Shown in pieces: positions 16,224-23,191 of a DNA stretch of 42,410 nucleotides (positions are counted from its first letter, which is position 1; every line of letters starts with the position of its first letter). The notes beneath the pieces were generated by a model, which saw only the letters and a program-made list of their open reading frames with translations, ran no database searches and had not been told where the DNA came from. The stretch covers positions 1-42,410 of the forward strand of contig JBNJGN010000003.1 of assembly GCA_051747785.1 (NCBI GenBank), written 5' to 3'. This DNA comes from SKVL01 sp051747785. GTDB lineage: Bacteria; Patescibacteriota; Minisyncoccia; Phycocordibacterales; CSBR16-193. The position numbers and the translations under genes were made by a program.

Positions 16224-17753
16224 ATGGAAACACAAATAGTTTTACTGCTCTTGGCCGCGGCACTGGTAATAGGCGTTTCTTTTGGATATTTCCTGCGATG
16301 GATAATTTCCATGGGGAAACGTGGCTCAATGGAGCTCAAAATAAAACAGATGATGCTCGAAGCTCGCGACGAGGCAAAAAAGATCGTCGCGGAAGCTGAA
16401 AAGAAAGCCGAAGAAACGCTTGAAGCAGGCAGAAAAGAAATAAAAGAAAGAGAAAGCCAGTTAAATAAAACCGAAGACCGTCTCATAAAAAAAGAAGAGT
16501 TTCTCGATCAAAGACAGGTTGATATAAATAAAGAAGAAGAACAGATAAAAGAAAAGATAAACGAAGCAGAAAGAATAAAAGAAGAAGCAGAAAGCTTAGA
16601 CCAACAAAAAGTTGAGGAGTTAGAGAAACTATCTGATTTAAGCCAAGACGAAGCCAAAGAAGAGCTACTAAAACAGATAGAGAAAAACGCTGAAGAAGAC
16701 CTGCTTGTAAGAATGCACAAACTAGAAAACACGGGCGCAGAAAAGCTAGAAAAGAGAGCTAGAGAGATACTTACCGATGCCATTCATAGACTTGGCAATT
16801 TCGTCGCTTCCGACGTCATGTCCACTACTATATCAATCCCCTCTGATGAAATAAAAGGCAAGGTTATAGGTAAAGAAGGTAGAAATATACGAGCCTTTGA
16901 AAGAGCCGCCGGCGTTGAGATCATCGTGGACGACACTCCGGGCTCTATTACTATATCCTCTTTTGACCCCATAAGGAGACAGGCTGCTCGCATTGCTCTG
17001 GAAAATCTAATTATGGACGGAAGAATACAGCCGGCAAAAATAGAAGAGGCAGTTGATAATGCTCAGAAAGAGATAAACAGGATCATAAAAGAAAAAGGTG
17101 AACAGGCTGTTTATGAATGCGGTGTTTATAATCTTGATCCAAAACTGGTCTCTTTACTGGGACGCCTTTATTTCCGCACAAGTTACGGCCAAAACGTATT
17201 ACAACACTCAGTAGAAATGGCCCATATTGCTGGAATGATAGCAGAAGAGTTGGGCGCAGATGTTTCTGTGGCCAAGGCTGGAGCTATTTTGCACGATATC
17301 GGCAAAGCTGTTGACCATGAAGTGGTAGGAACACATGTACAGATAGGAAGACGTATCTTGCAAAAGTTCAACGTAAACGAAGATATCATAAAAGCAATGC
17401 AAGCACATCACGAAGAATTTCCTTTTGAGACTACAGAATCAGTGATCGTGCAAGTGGCGGACTCTATATCCGGAAGTCGTCCGGGAGCAAGAAGAGATAC
17501 TGTAGAAAACTACCTCAAAAGACTTAAAGAACTTGAATCCATCGCAAACTCCTTTGAAGGAATAGAAAAATCATTCGCACTTCAAGCTGGAAGAGAGGTT
17601 CGTGTTTTCGTAACACCCGATAAAATAAGCGACCTTGAAGCCAAACAGATAGCCAGAGAGATCGCATTAAAAATAGAACAGGAACTAAAGTATCCGGGAG
17701 AGGTAAAGGTTAATGTTATAAGAGAGTATCGTGTTACTGAATACGCTAGATAG
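16224..17753 (+). CDS. rny: Ribonuclease Y
   Basis: RNase Y is the membrane-anchored endonuclease that starts mRNA decay in many bacteria lacking RNase E. The 509-aa protein has an N-terminal membrane helix (about 5-28) and a long Glu/Lys coiled coil (about 35-190). A KH domain follows with GKVIGKEGRNIRAFERAAGVE, then an HD domain with HSVEMAHIAG, ILHDIGKAVDHE and QAHHEE. Length and domain order are normal. With pnp further along, the window holds both an initiating endonuclease and a 3' exonuclease of RNA decay. Confidence 0.97.
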   Translation: METQIVLLLLAAALVIGVSFGYFLRWIISMGKRGSMELKIKQMMLEARDEAKKIVAEAEKKAEETLEAGRKEIKERESQLNKTEDRLIKKEEFLDQRQVDINKEEEQIKEKINEAERIKEEAESLDQQKVEELEKLSDLSQDEAKEELLKQIEKNAEEDLLVRMHKLENTGAEKLEKRAREILTDAIHRLGNFVASDVMSTTISIPSDEIKGKVIGKEGRNIRAFERAAGVEIIVDDTPGSITISSFDPIRRQAARIALENLIMDGRIQPAKIEEAVDNAQKEINRIIKEKGEQAVYECGVYNLDPKLVSLLGRLYFRTSYGQNVLQHSVEMAHIAGMIAEELGADVSVAKAGAILHDIGKAVDHEVVGTHVQIGRRILQKFNVNEDIIKAMQAHHEEFPFETTESVIVQVADSISGSRPGARRDTVENYLKRLKELESIANSFEGIEKSFALQAGREVRVFVTPDKISDLEAKQIAREIALKIEQELKYPGEVKVNVIREYRVTEYAR

Positions 17754-17771
17754 AGAACAGCTCAAAAAACG

Positions 17772-17801
17772 TTGCCAAATAGCCGTAAAAGGGTATATAA
17801 T
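17772..17801 (+). promoter_or_regulatory. Promoter of the HU gene
   Basis: TTGCCA (17772-17777), an 18-base spacer and TATAAT (17796-17801) predict a start near 17808 and a leader of about 93 bases that contains the inverted repeat at 17837-17863. Confidence 0.7.
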
Positions 17802-17836
17802 TGTATAAGGGTATAGAAACTGGTGCCCTGAGTTTT

Positions 17837-17863
17837 ACATCAAATGATAGATTCATTTGATGT
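17837..17863 (+). promoter_or_regulatory. Perfect inverted repeat in the HU leader
   Basis: ACATCAAATGA and TCATTTGATGT form an 11-bp stem with a 5-base loop (TAGAT). No T-run follows. It lies between promoter and start codon of the HU gene and could be an RNA regulatory hairpin or a protein operator. Confidence 0.5.
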
Positions 17864-17900
17864 ATGGTCGAATATAAAAATATAAATAACAAAAAACACT

Positions 17901-18179
17901 ATGAACAAACAAGGACTTGTAGAAGTGGTACACGAAAAACTCGGTGGAACTAAAGTTCAAGCCGAGGAAGTAGTAGAGACTCTTATCTCTACAGTTACAG
18001 ATTCACTTAAAAAAGGAGAAGACGTCTCCATCGCAGGACTTGGCATATTCTCAACCAAAGAACGTCAAGCTCGCCAAGCTAGAAACCCCAGAACAGGGGA
18101 AACCATTGATGTTCCCGCTATGAAGGTGCCCAAATTCAAACCGGCCAAAGGCCTTAAAGATGCCGTAAAAAACTCATAG
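17901..18179 (+). CDS. HU-family nucleoid DNA-binding protein
   Basis: HU proteins are small dimeric proteins that bend and compact DNA. The 92-aa protein has the usual start MNKQGLVEVVHEKLGG, GLGIFSTKERQARQARNPRTGE (DNA-binding arm, RNPRTGE signature) and VPKFKPAKGLKDAV at the end. Length is standard. It has its own promoter with a structured leader and its own terminator, as expected for a highly expressed single gene. IHF cannot be fully excluded, but the RNP-TGE arm and length favour HU. Confidence 0.95.
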   Translation: MNKQGLVEVVHEKLGGTKVQAEEVVETLISTVTDSLKKGEDVSIAGLGIFSTKERQARQARNPRTGETIDVPAMKVPKFKPAKGLKDAVKNS

Positions 18180-18195
18180 TAATTTACGGATAGCA

Positions 18196-18232
18196 AGCAA
18201 AAATCCCCTTTTTAGGGGATTTTTGCTTTTTT
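18196..18232 (+). terminator. Rho-independent terminator of the HU gene
   Basis: A perfect 13-bp stem (18196-18208 with 18215-18227, AGCAAAAATCCCC arm) has a 6-base loop and a T-run. The left side is A-rich, so it may also work against the minus-strand tRNA-Gly transcript. Confidence 0.93.
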
Positions 18233-18246
18233 ATAACCGATTTTCT

Positions 18247-18320
18247 TGGTGCGGACACGGGGAATCGAACCCCGATCTCGGCCTTGGCAAGGCCGCGTCA
18301 TACCATTAAACTATATCCGC
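18247..18320 (-). tRNA. tRNA-Gly (anticodon GCC)
   Basis: The reverse complement folds into a cloverleaf with acceptor GCGGATA / TGTCCGC, anticodon loop TTGCCAA (GCC) and T-loop GTTCGATTC. Discriminator A and CCA are encoded (TGGT at 18247-18250 on the plus strand). Confidence 0.95.
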
Positions 18321-18653
18321 AAAACCCTTCCTTTCAAGGTAAACACTATAGTAACAAAAAAAACACCCTCAAGCAATTTACAAAAAAAGGCACCTTAAAA
18401 GCAAAACTCAAAAGAAACTAAATTTAGTATTAACATATTAAAATGGCCTGCCAGTATTAGCTCCTCTTCTTTTTCTTTTCTCTTTTTCAAAATCCTTTGC
18501 CATAGATACCAAAAAAATGATAAGCATAAACACTCAAAGTAAAAAATAAAAAGGGGAATACATAAAAACATTCAGGCACTCTTTTCCAAGAGCCAAAAAA
18601 TATCAATAAAAAAGATAGCCCAAAAGATAATGTTCACAACTTGTGGATAATTA
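18321..18653. other. Gene-poor AT-rich spacer with one DnaA box and a possible small ORF
   Basis: The 333 bases are A-rich with poly-A tracts. A perfect DnaA box (TGTGGATAA) lies at 18642-18650, near the end of the RNHCP gene. A minus-strand ORF of 29 codons (18527 to 18438) would encode MLIIFLVSMAKDFEKEKRKR followed by RGANTGRPF, a hydrophobic start and a basic tail like a small membrane protein. It is only a candidate. I see no terminator. Confidence 0.4.
18642..18650 (-). promoter_or_regulatory. Perfect DnaA box
   Basis: TGTGGATAA is the reverse complement of the consensus TTATCCACA. It is one of six perfect copies I found in the window. Confidence 0.6.
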
Positions 18654-18932
18654 TCAATCACCTAAAAGCGCATCAAGCGAGTCGTTACTACTTAACCTGT
18701 TCTTCTTCTCAACTCCGCAAATCACACATCTGTGCACCACCCATTTTTCAGATACAGAGTAAGAATACTCTACAGGCTCCATAAGCCCCCCGCATTCAGA
18801 CGCCCTGTCACCCGGACTTATGTCAACATGCTTACTCCATAAACATCGAGGACAGTGATTGGTGTAACCATCCCCCCTAACCTCTGATCCGCAGTTTTCA
18901 CACTTAAAATCCTCAACGTATTTTCTGAACAT
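18654..18932 (-). CDS. RNHCP-domain zinc-ribbon protein
   Basis: The 92-aa protein has paired Cys motifs: CENCG (about 10-14), HCPRC within YTNHCPRCLWSKHVD (the RNHCP motif, here TNHCP), SECGGLMEPVEY and HRCVICGVEKKNR. The pattern FxCxxCG..NHCPxCLxSxHVD..PGDR..CGG.M.P...HRCxxCG...NR is that of the RNHCP family, whose function is not established. Two zinc sites are likely. It stands alone between two tRNA genes on the minus strand. Confidence 0.88.
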   Translation of the reverse strand: MFRKYVEDFKCENCGSEVRGDGYTNHCPRCLWSKHVDISPGDRASECGGLMEPVEYSYSVSEKWVVHRCVICGVEKKNRLSSNDSLDALLGD

Positions 18933-19079
18933 GTTTTAAATAAATAATTTTTAATTTTTACTCGCTTGTTTTATTTCTTAAGCAAATTCTGTGATTGTAT
19001 CAAACCGTTTTCATGTTATCATTTATAATCTGAGGAAGAGGAAAAGTAAAGATTTATTGGTACCATAAAAAGAAGCAAC

Positions 19080-19484
19080 ATGATGACAGAAAAAAAACCC
19101 GAAAAAATACTGATCGTTGATGACGATGAGTATATATGCAATATATACTCTAAAATATTCAAAGATAAAGGCATAGAAACCGAAACCGCCCATACCGGTA
19201 AACAGATGTTGGAAAAGATGAAAAACGAAGAAAAACCAGAAGTAGTCGTTTTGGATCTCTTTATGCCGGAAATGGATGGCTTTGAAGCACTGGAATTAGC
19301 CTATAAAGAAGATCTCCTACAAAACTCAACAGTAATTATTCTCAGTAACTACGCGGACCAAGTGGCACAAGAAAAGGCCGAGGAACTCGGGTCTAAAAAG
19401 TTTATAGTAAAATCCACTCTTTTACCGGAAGACATTATTACAGAGGTCTTAAAAACTTATCAAGAGGAGCTATTAATAGAATAA
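19080..19484 (+). CDS. Single-domain response regulator (receiver domain)
   Basis: The 134-aa protein is a lone CheY-like receiver. Acidic residues in ILIVDDDEYI (about 14-16), phosphoacceptor Asp59 in VVVLDLFMPEMDG, Ser in VIILSN and Lys in KKFIVKST complete the active site. No output domain follows. No histidine kinase is adjacent, so it is an orphan in this window. In CPR genomes such receivers are often linked to twitching or pilus control; that link is inference here. TATAAT at 19024-19029 is a possible -10. Confidence 0.93.
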   Translation: MMTEKKPEKILIVDDDEYICNIYSKIFKDKGIETETAHTGKQMLEKMKNEEKPEVVVLDLFMPEMDGFEALELAYKEDLLQNSTVIILSNYADQVAQEKAEELGSKKFIVKSTLLPEDIITEVLKTYQEELLIE

Positions 19485-19647
19485 ACCCTCTGTCCTAGAA
19501 AATGTGCCTAATACCGATTTACCCTGATCAGGTTAGTTGCCTTTTCCTGTCTTCGGGACAGTATATTTTTAAAACAATAAATAAAAATATATCTTTTATT
19601 GTCTCTCCTCAGTTCAAGACTGACCAAGATAAAGAAAGACTTTCATG

Positions 19648-19718
19648 TCGGGGAGCCGAGAATCGAACTCGAGCCTCACGCTCCCAAAGCGTGTATACTA
19701 CCACTATACTACTCCCCG
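19648..19718 (-). tRNA. tRNA-Pro (anticodon TGG)
   Basis: The reverse complement folds with acceptor CGGGGAG / CTCCCCG, anticodon stem CACGC-GCGTG and loop TTTGGGA (TGG), and T-loop GTTCGATTC. The discriminator is A; CCA is not encoded, so CCA addition is required. Confidence 0.93.
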
Positions 19719-19766
19719 ATTAAAATATTCTGAAGCGAGTTTATTTTAACATAAGAATACAGTAAT

Positions 19767-20180
19767 CTAAAGAACGATGTTCTCTTTCACTACCACCCTC
19801 CGAACATTACCGTCTAAAGACAGGTAAACCGAAACAGTATCAATACACCACGGACTATCTTCCTCCCCTTTTCTCTCCAAGTAAGATTCAGCCACTCTGG
19901 CGATCTTTTCTATTTTTAATCTATTTACCCGATCCTCTGGATGAAAAACTTTCTCTATTTTTTTAGAATAACTGCTTTTTACTTCAACAAAATGAAACAG
20001 GTCTTCTTTTTTTGCTAAAATATCAACCTCTCCACGTCCTTCTTTGATATTAAAGGCGATAATCTCAAAACCCTTACCCTTAAGGTAATCCGCAGCGCAT
20101 CTCTCCGCGATAGCCCCCTTTTCTTTAGTTTTTTTTCTTTTTATACCTTTTTTTAAGGTATTTTTATGTCTTTTATACAC
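19767..20180 (-). CDS. UPF0102 (YraN-like) predicted endonuclease-fold protein
   Basis: The 137-aa protein matches the YraN family: KGAIAERCAADYLKGKGFEIIAFNIKEGRGEVDILAKKEDLFHFVEVKSS. The G-E-V-D...F-V-E-V-K residues correspond to a PD-(D/E)XK restriction-endonuclease-like active site. Biological role is unclear. It starts with GTG at 20180 and has a very basic first 22 residues. The first of the DnaA-box-like sequences overlaps its start codon. Confidence 0.92.
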   Translation of the reverse strand: MYKRHKNTLKKGIKRKKTKEKGAIAERCAADYLKGKGFEIIAFNIKEGRGEVDILAKKEDLFHFVEVKSSYSKKIEKVFHPEDRVNRLKIEKIARVAESYLERKGEEDSPWCIDTVSVYLSLDGNVRRVVVKENIVL

Positions 20181-20466
20181 AATTCCACAGAGTTATCCAC
20201 AGTTTTTGTCTTTTAGGTGTCTATTTATTCCCTATTTTTACCTTATACAGAAAAAATGTGGAGTTTATTTTTGATATATTTTCAGGGGAAATTAAATGTT
20301 TATACACAAACATCTAACTGTAACCACTTAATGCCCTTCCATATCTCTATTATACAGTAACTATAATGTGATTTATAAAGAACAACCACCAAAAGAACCC
20401 TTGAATCTGCTATATTATCAATGCATCTAAATTTAGGACATTGCCTGCTTTTCTGTTTATCCACCC
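20173..20466. other. DnaA-box-like cluster, candidate oriC
   Basis: This gene-free AT-rich stretch holds six DnaA-box-like 9-mers, all on the plus strand: TTATACACA (20173), TTATCCACA (20193, perfect), TTATACAGA (20243), TTATACACA (20300), TTATACAGT (20350) and TTATCCACC (20458). Same-strand clustering in AT-rich DNA is what an oriC DnaA-binding array looks like. The parS-like array lies 4.2 kb to the right. Against it: dnaA and dnaN are not nearby, and the main switch of gene orientation is at 11.4 kb. Confidence 0.5.
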
Positions 20467-20475
20467 TCTCCACAG

Positions 20476-21006
20476 CTACCCGTCCAGCGATCTCAAAACC
20501 TCCGATACTGTATTATCCACCGATAAATTAGTGCTGTCTATTCGCACGCTGTCTACATTCTCAATAGATGATGTAAAGTCACCGCTTTTCAGATACCTGG
20601 AAAGATCTTCCTTTGAGTGAACCTTTTTATACTCCTTACGTGATTCATAGGTAACTCTTTTAAGTAATTCTGCTCTTTCGCAAAAAATTTGCACAAACTT
20701 TATGGAAATATTCTGTCTATCAGCAGTCTCTTTAAGCCGCTCAACGAACAGGTTGTCAGTTTTTCTGTCATATGCAAACGTATATACTACGCCATTAACA
20801 CCTTCTCTAGCTGCTGCTTCTATAATATCCAATTTTATTTTCTGATTCAGCTCAAGAAATTCAGGGGTTCCGAATTGAAGAATATTTTTAAGTAAATCCA
20901 CCGTCAGATGATTATGAAAGAGTCTGTATCCAGTCTTTTGAGCCACTTCTTTTGCGACAGTAAGTTTACCTGAGGCAGGTGGTCCATAAATGATTATCAA
21001 TTCCAT
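20476..21006 (-). CDS. P-loop (AAA-type) small-molecule kinase-like protein
   Basis: The 176-aa protein opens with Walker A GPPASGKLT at about 8-16 in the order strand-loop-helix (MELIIIYGPPASGKLTVAKEV). HNHLTVDLLKNILQFGTPEF follows as the substrate region and ERAELLKRVTYESRKEYKKVHSK as a lid-like Arg/Lys-rich segment. This resembles the AAA_33 / chloramphenicol-phosphotransferase-like kinase group. The substrate is unknown. It begins (minus strand) at ATG 21006 and ends beside the DnaA-box cluster. Confidence 0.8.
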   Translation of the reverse strand: MELIIIYGPPASGKLTVAKEVAQKTGYRLFHNHLTVDLLKNILQFGTPEFLELNQKIKLDIIEAAAREGVNGVVYTFAYDRKTDNLFVERLKETADRQNISIKFVQIFCERAELLKRVTYESRKEYKKVHSKEDLSRYLKSGDFTSSIENVDSVRIDSTNLSVDNTVSEVLRSLDG

Positions 21007-21060
21007 ACTTGCATTTTAACACCTTTATTACTTGACTTATATACACTACCTTCTAACCGT

Positions 21061-21102
21061 AAAAACCCCCTCTTCTCCCCTATTCGCGACAGAGAAGAAG
21101 GG
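21061..21102 (-). terminator. Minus-strand terminator between tRNA-Gly(TCC) and the kinase gene
   Basis: Read on the minus strand, CCCTTCTTCTC (21102-21092) pairs with GAGAAGAGGG (21077-21068) with one bulge, followed by a T-run (plus-strand AAAAA at 21061-21065). It ends a minus-strand transcript that comes from the 21.1-21.4 kb region, most simply the tRNA. Confidence 0.6.
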
Positions 21103-21303
21103 TTAAGGAAAGGATACCAAGCTTGCGTACCGTGTGGCACATAATGGAAAATATGTTCATTCAAAATGAATTTTAAAGTTAATACAGTAAAGACAGCATA
21201 ACTTGACTTGTTATCATTAATATAATTCTAAAAACAAAAAAGCACGGACGACACAAAATTCTTTTGTGCACTCATCTATTAGAATTTAATAGGTTAAATC
21301 GAG

Positions 21304-21374
21304 TGCGGGATGCGGGAATCGAACCCGCGTATTCAGCTTGGAAGGCTGACATTTTGCCACTAAATTAATCCCGC
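21304..21374 (-). tRNA. tRNA-Gly (anticodon TCC)
   Basis: The reverse complement folds with acceptor GCGGGAT / ATCCCGC, anticodon loop CTTCCAA (TCC) and T-loop GTTCGATTC. The discriminator is A and CCA is not encoded. With tRNA-Gly(GCC) nearby, two of the Gly isoacceptors lie within 3.1 kb. Confidence 0.93.
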
Positions 21375-21434
21375 TTTTAAAAAGTTCTTCACTATAAAAC
21401 CGCATCCTTTTGATTGGAAAAGTTTACCACATTA

Positions 21435-21457
21435 GTTAATATTTGTTAAATATTAAC
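21435..21457. repeat. Perfect AT-rich inverted repeat
   Basis: GTTAATATTT-GTT-AAATATTAAC is a 10-bp stem with a 3-base loop in the spacer between tRNA-Gly(TCC) and the stop of the coiled-coil gene. No T-run is adjacent on either side, so it is a weak terminator candidate at best. Confidence 0.45.
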
Positions 21458-21583
21458 CCCTTTGACCATCTAAAATTCATTTTATTTGCCACTAAACATT
21501 GGTTCATTTTCGCCATAGAATTTAAAATTAACAGTTTTCTTTTAACGGCAATCTCAGATCGTGAATCTGTAAAGTAAATATAA

Positions 21584-22405
21584 TTACGCTTTGGAAGGTT
21601 CGGCGTCATCGCTGTCAGCGGGATCTGTCTCCGGCTTTTCTTCGTCAAGCGGAACCTCATCTTCCGAAGCCCCGGGTTTTTCCTCGAGTTTCATCTCTTC
21701 TGATTTATCTTCTTTTTTCTGTTCTCCTTCCTCCAGTTTTTTTTCTACTCGCTCTGTAGCTTCTTTTGTTATTAAATCCTCATCAAAATTCTTCAAAAGT
21801 TCCGGTAGGGCTTCAAGAATTTTAGGAAGTAATTTAATTCCCTCTTTAAAAGTTTTAGCTAAAGATTGAGCAACTTCCGGATTAAGAGATCCTGTTGATC
21901 GACTTTCAACATTACGTCCCTCAGAAGTTTTTCCACTTTTTAAAATACTCTCAAAATCACGAGAATTTAACGTCTCAAACTCTTTGAACACTTCATCAAT
22001 TTTTTCTTGCAGAATCTTCTCTTTTTCCTCGCGGATCAGTTGTTCTTTTTCTTGATGGCTTATAATTTCTTCTTTTTGTTTTTCTAACGCTTCTTTTTCG
22101 GTTTTCAGTTTTTCTAGTCGGTCTTCCTTATCACTAAACACGCTTGGTGGGTCTTCTTCGGTGGGCGGAAGTCCAAGTTTTTCTCTTGTGGCATTTAAAG
22201 CGGATTTTGTGCCCTCAACGGACTCCAATAAACGATTTATTTCTTCTTGTTTAGCTTCGACGCCTGTCTCTAGGCTTTTAAGTTGTTCTTCCGGCGATAA
22301 TTCCTTCTTTTCTGCTCTTTGTTCATTCCCTTCCTCTATATTCAATTCTTCCAATTCTCCTGGAGCAAGTTTGTCTTCGACTTTTTCTTCGGCATTAATA
22401 TCCAC
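21584..22405 (-). CDS. Acidic coiled-coil protein of unknown function, probable start-proximal frameshift
   Basis: From GTG 22405 the protein is 273 aa, with an acidic N-terminus, a Glu/Lys/Gln heptad-rich coiled coil (about 40-150), a less charged middle (FKEGIKLLPKILEALPELL) and an acidic Pro/Glu tail. No family is recognised and there is no membrane segment. The frame is open upstream of the GTG. An ATG at 22451 reads Met-Ser-stop, but dropping one base near 22445 gives MSKFEQPETNSNETEV continuing into the ORF. An extended -10 (22475-22483) would place the transcript start about 17 bases before that ATG. I therefore suspect the true start is 22451, with a 1-base insertion (mutation or sequencing error). 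Confidence 0.7.
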   Translation of the reverse strand: MDINAEEKVEDKLAPGELEELNIEEGNEQRAEKKELSPEEQLKSLETGVEAKQEEINRLLESVEGTKSALNATREKLGLPPTEEDPPSVFSDKEDRLEKLKTEKEALEKQKEEIISHQEKEQLIREEKEKILQEKIDEVFKEFETLNSRDFESILKSGKTSEGRNVESRSTGSLNPEVAQSLAKTFKEGIKLLPKILEALPELLKNFDEDLITKEATERVEKKLEEGEQKKEDKSEEMKLEEKPGASEDEVPLDEEKPETDPADSDDAEPSKA

Positions 22406-22474
22406 CTCAGTCTCGTTAGAATTCGTTTCCGGTTGTTCAAATTTAGCTCATTTTCAAACTATGACATAAAATTA

Positions 22475-22483
22475 ATTATAACA
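22475..22483 (-). promoter_or_regulatory. Extended -10 promoter of the coiled-coil gene
   Basis: On the minus strand TGTTATAAT matches TG-n-TATAAT. The predicted start near 22468 gives a 17-base leader to the ATG at 22451, similar to other leaders here. Confidence 0.55.
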
Positions 22484-22533
22484 TTTATATTCTTCTTTCC
22501 TTTAAAATTAATATAGTTTGAATCGATTATTTC

Positions 22534-22999
22534 TGCTCTTTCTCCGGTCGCTGGCGCGCCCGGGAGGACTCGGTGTCAAGTCGCAAAGCTCATTCATCGC
22601 TCCGCTCTTCATTCGCTAAGCGCTTCCTACCCGGGCTCGTCTGTCGCTCCAAGTATTCGCGACATGACTCCGCCTTTCTCGTCCTCACGAAAGAGCAGAA
22701 ATGCTCTTTCTCCGGTCGCTGGCGCGCCCGGGAGGACTCGGTGTCAAGTCGCAAAGCTCATTCATCGCTCCGCTCTTCATTCGCTAAGCGCTTCCTACCC
22801 NNNNNNNNNNNNNNNNNNNNNNNNNNNNNNNNNNNNNNNNNNNNNNNNNNNNNNNNNNNNNNNNNNNNNNNNNNNNNNNNNNNNNNNNNNNNNNNNNNNN
22901 TGTCGCTCCAAGTATTCGCGACATGACTCCGCCTTTCTCGTCCTCACGAAAGAGCAGAAATGCTCTTTCTCCGGTCGCTGGCGCGCCCGGGAGGACTCG
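22534..22999. repeat. 168-bp tandem repeat derived from the tRNA-Arg 3' end, with assembly gap
   Basis: A GC-rich unit repeats with period 168. A 22-base core at 22551-22572, 22719-22740 and 22978-22999 is identical in all copies. In the third copy it is the 3' end of tRNA-Arg (T-loop half, acceptor strand, discriminator, CCA) plus one base. Beyond the core the first two copies diverge from the tRNA and continue as repeat. Each unit junction carries a hairpin GAAAGAGCA-GAAA-TGCTCTTTC (22690-22711). The unit also has TGTCGC...GCGACA arms. The N-run 22801-22900 interrupts copy 2; the period implies a missing 9 bases or 9 plus multiples of 168. No credible ORF. Confidence 0.85.
22801..22900. other. 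Assembly gap (100 N)
   Basis: Exactly 100 N lie inside the 168-bp tandem repeat. This is a conventional placeholder, so the true array length and copy number are unknown. Confidence 0.99.
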
Positions 23000-23054
23000 A
23001 ACCCCCAACCTTCTGGTCCGAAGCCAGACGCTCTATCCGTTGAGCTACGGGCGC
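22979..23054 (-). tRNA. tRNA-Arg (anticodon TCG)
   Basis: The reverse complement folds with acceptor GCGCCCG / CGGGCGC, anticodon stem TCTGG-CCAGA with loop CTTCGGA (TCG) and T-loop TTCGAGT. Discriminator G and CCA are encoded (22979-22982). Its 3' end is the core that recurs in the tandem array immediately downstream. Confidence 0.95.
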
Positions 23055-23191
23055 TTTAATATCTTACATCTTAATTAAGAAAAATCAAAATAATAAAAAT
23101 TAAGTTTTTTGTGATCTCAAGGTATCCTTTACCCACCACCTTAAAAGGGTTATTATTAGCCACATCAAAGAAATACCTCTTTAACTTAACT

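Noticed and set aside
19547..19561. Hairpin CTGTC-TTCGG-GACAG as terminator of the response regulator gene
   Set aside because: Only a 5-bp stem, and the following T-tract is broken (TATATTTTT).
19502..19723. 73-codon plus-strand ORF
   Set aside because: It overlaps tRNA-Pro on the opposite strand and resembles translated tRNA sequence.
22573..23059. Open frames on both strands across the tandem repeat and gap
   Set aside because: They run through N, follow the repeat period and overlap tRNA-Arg; translations have no protein-like features.
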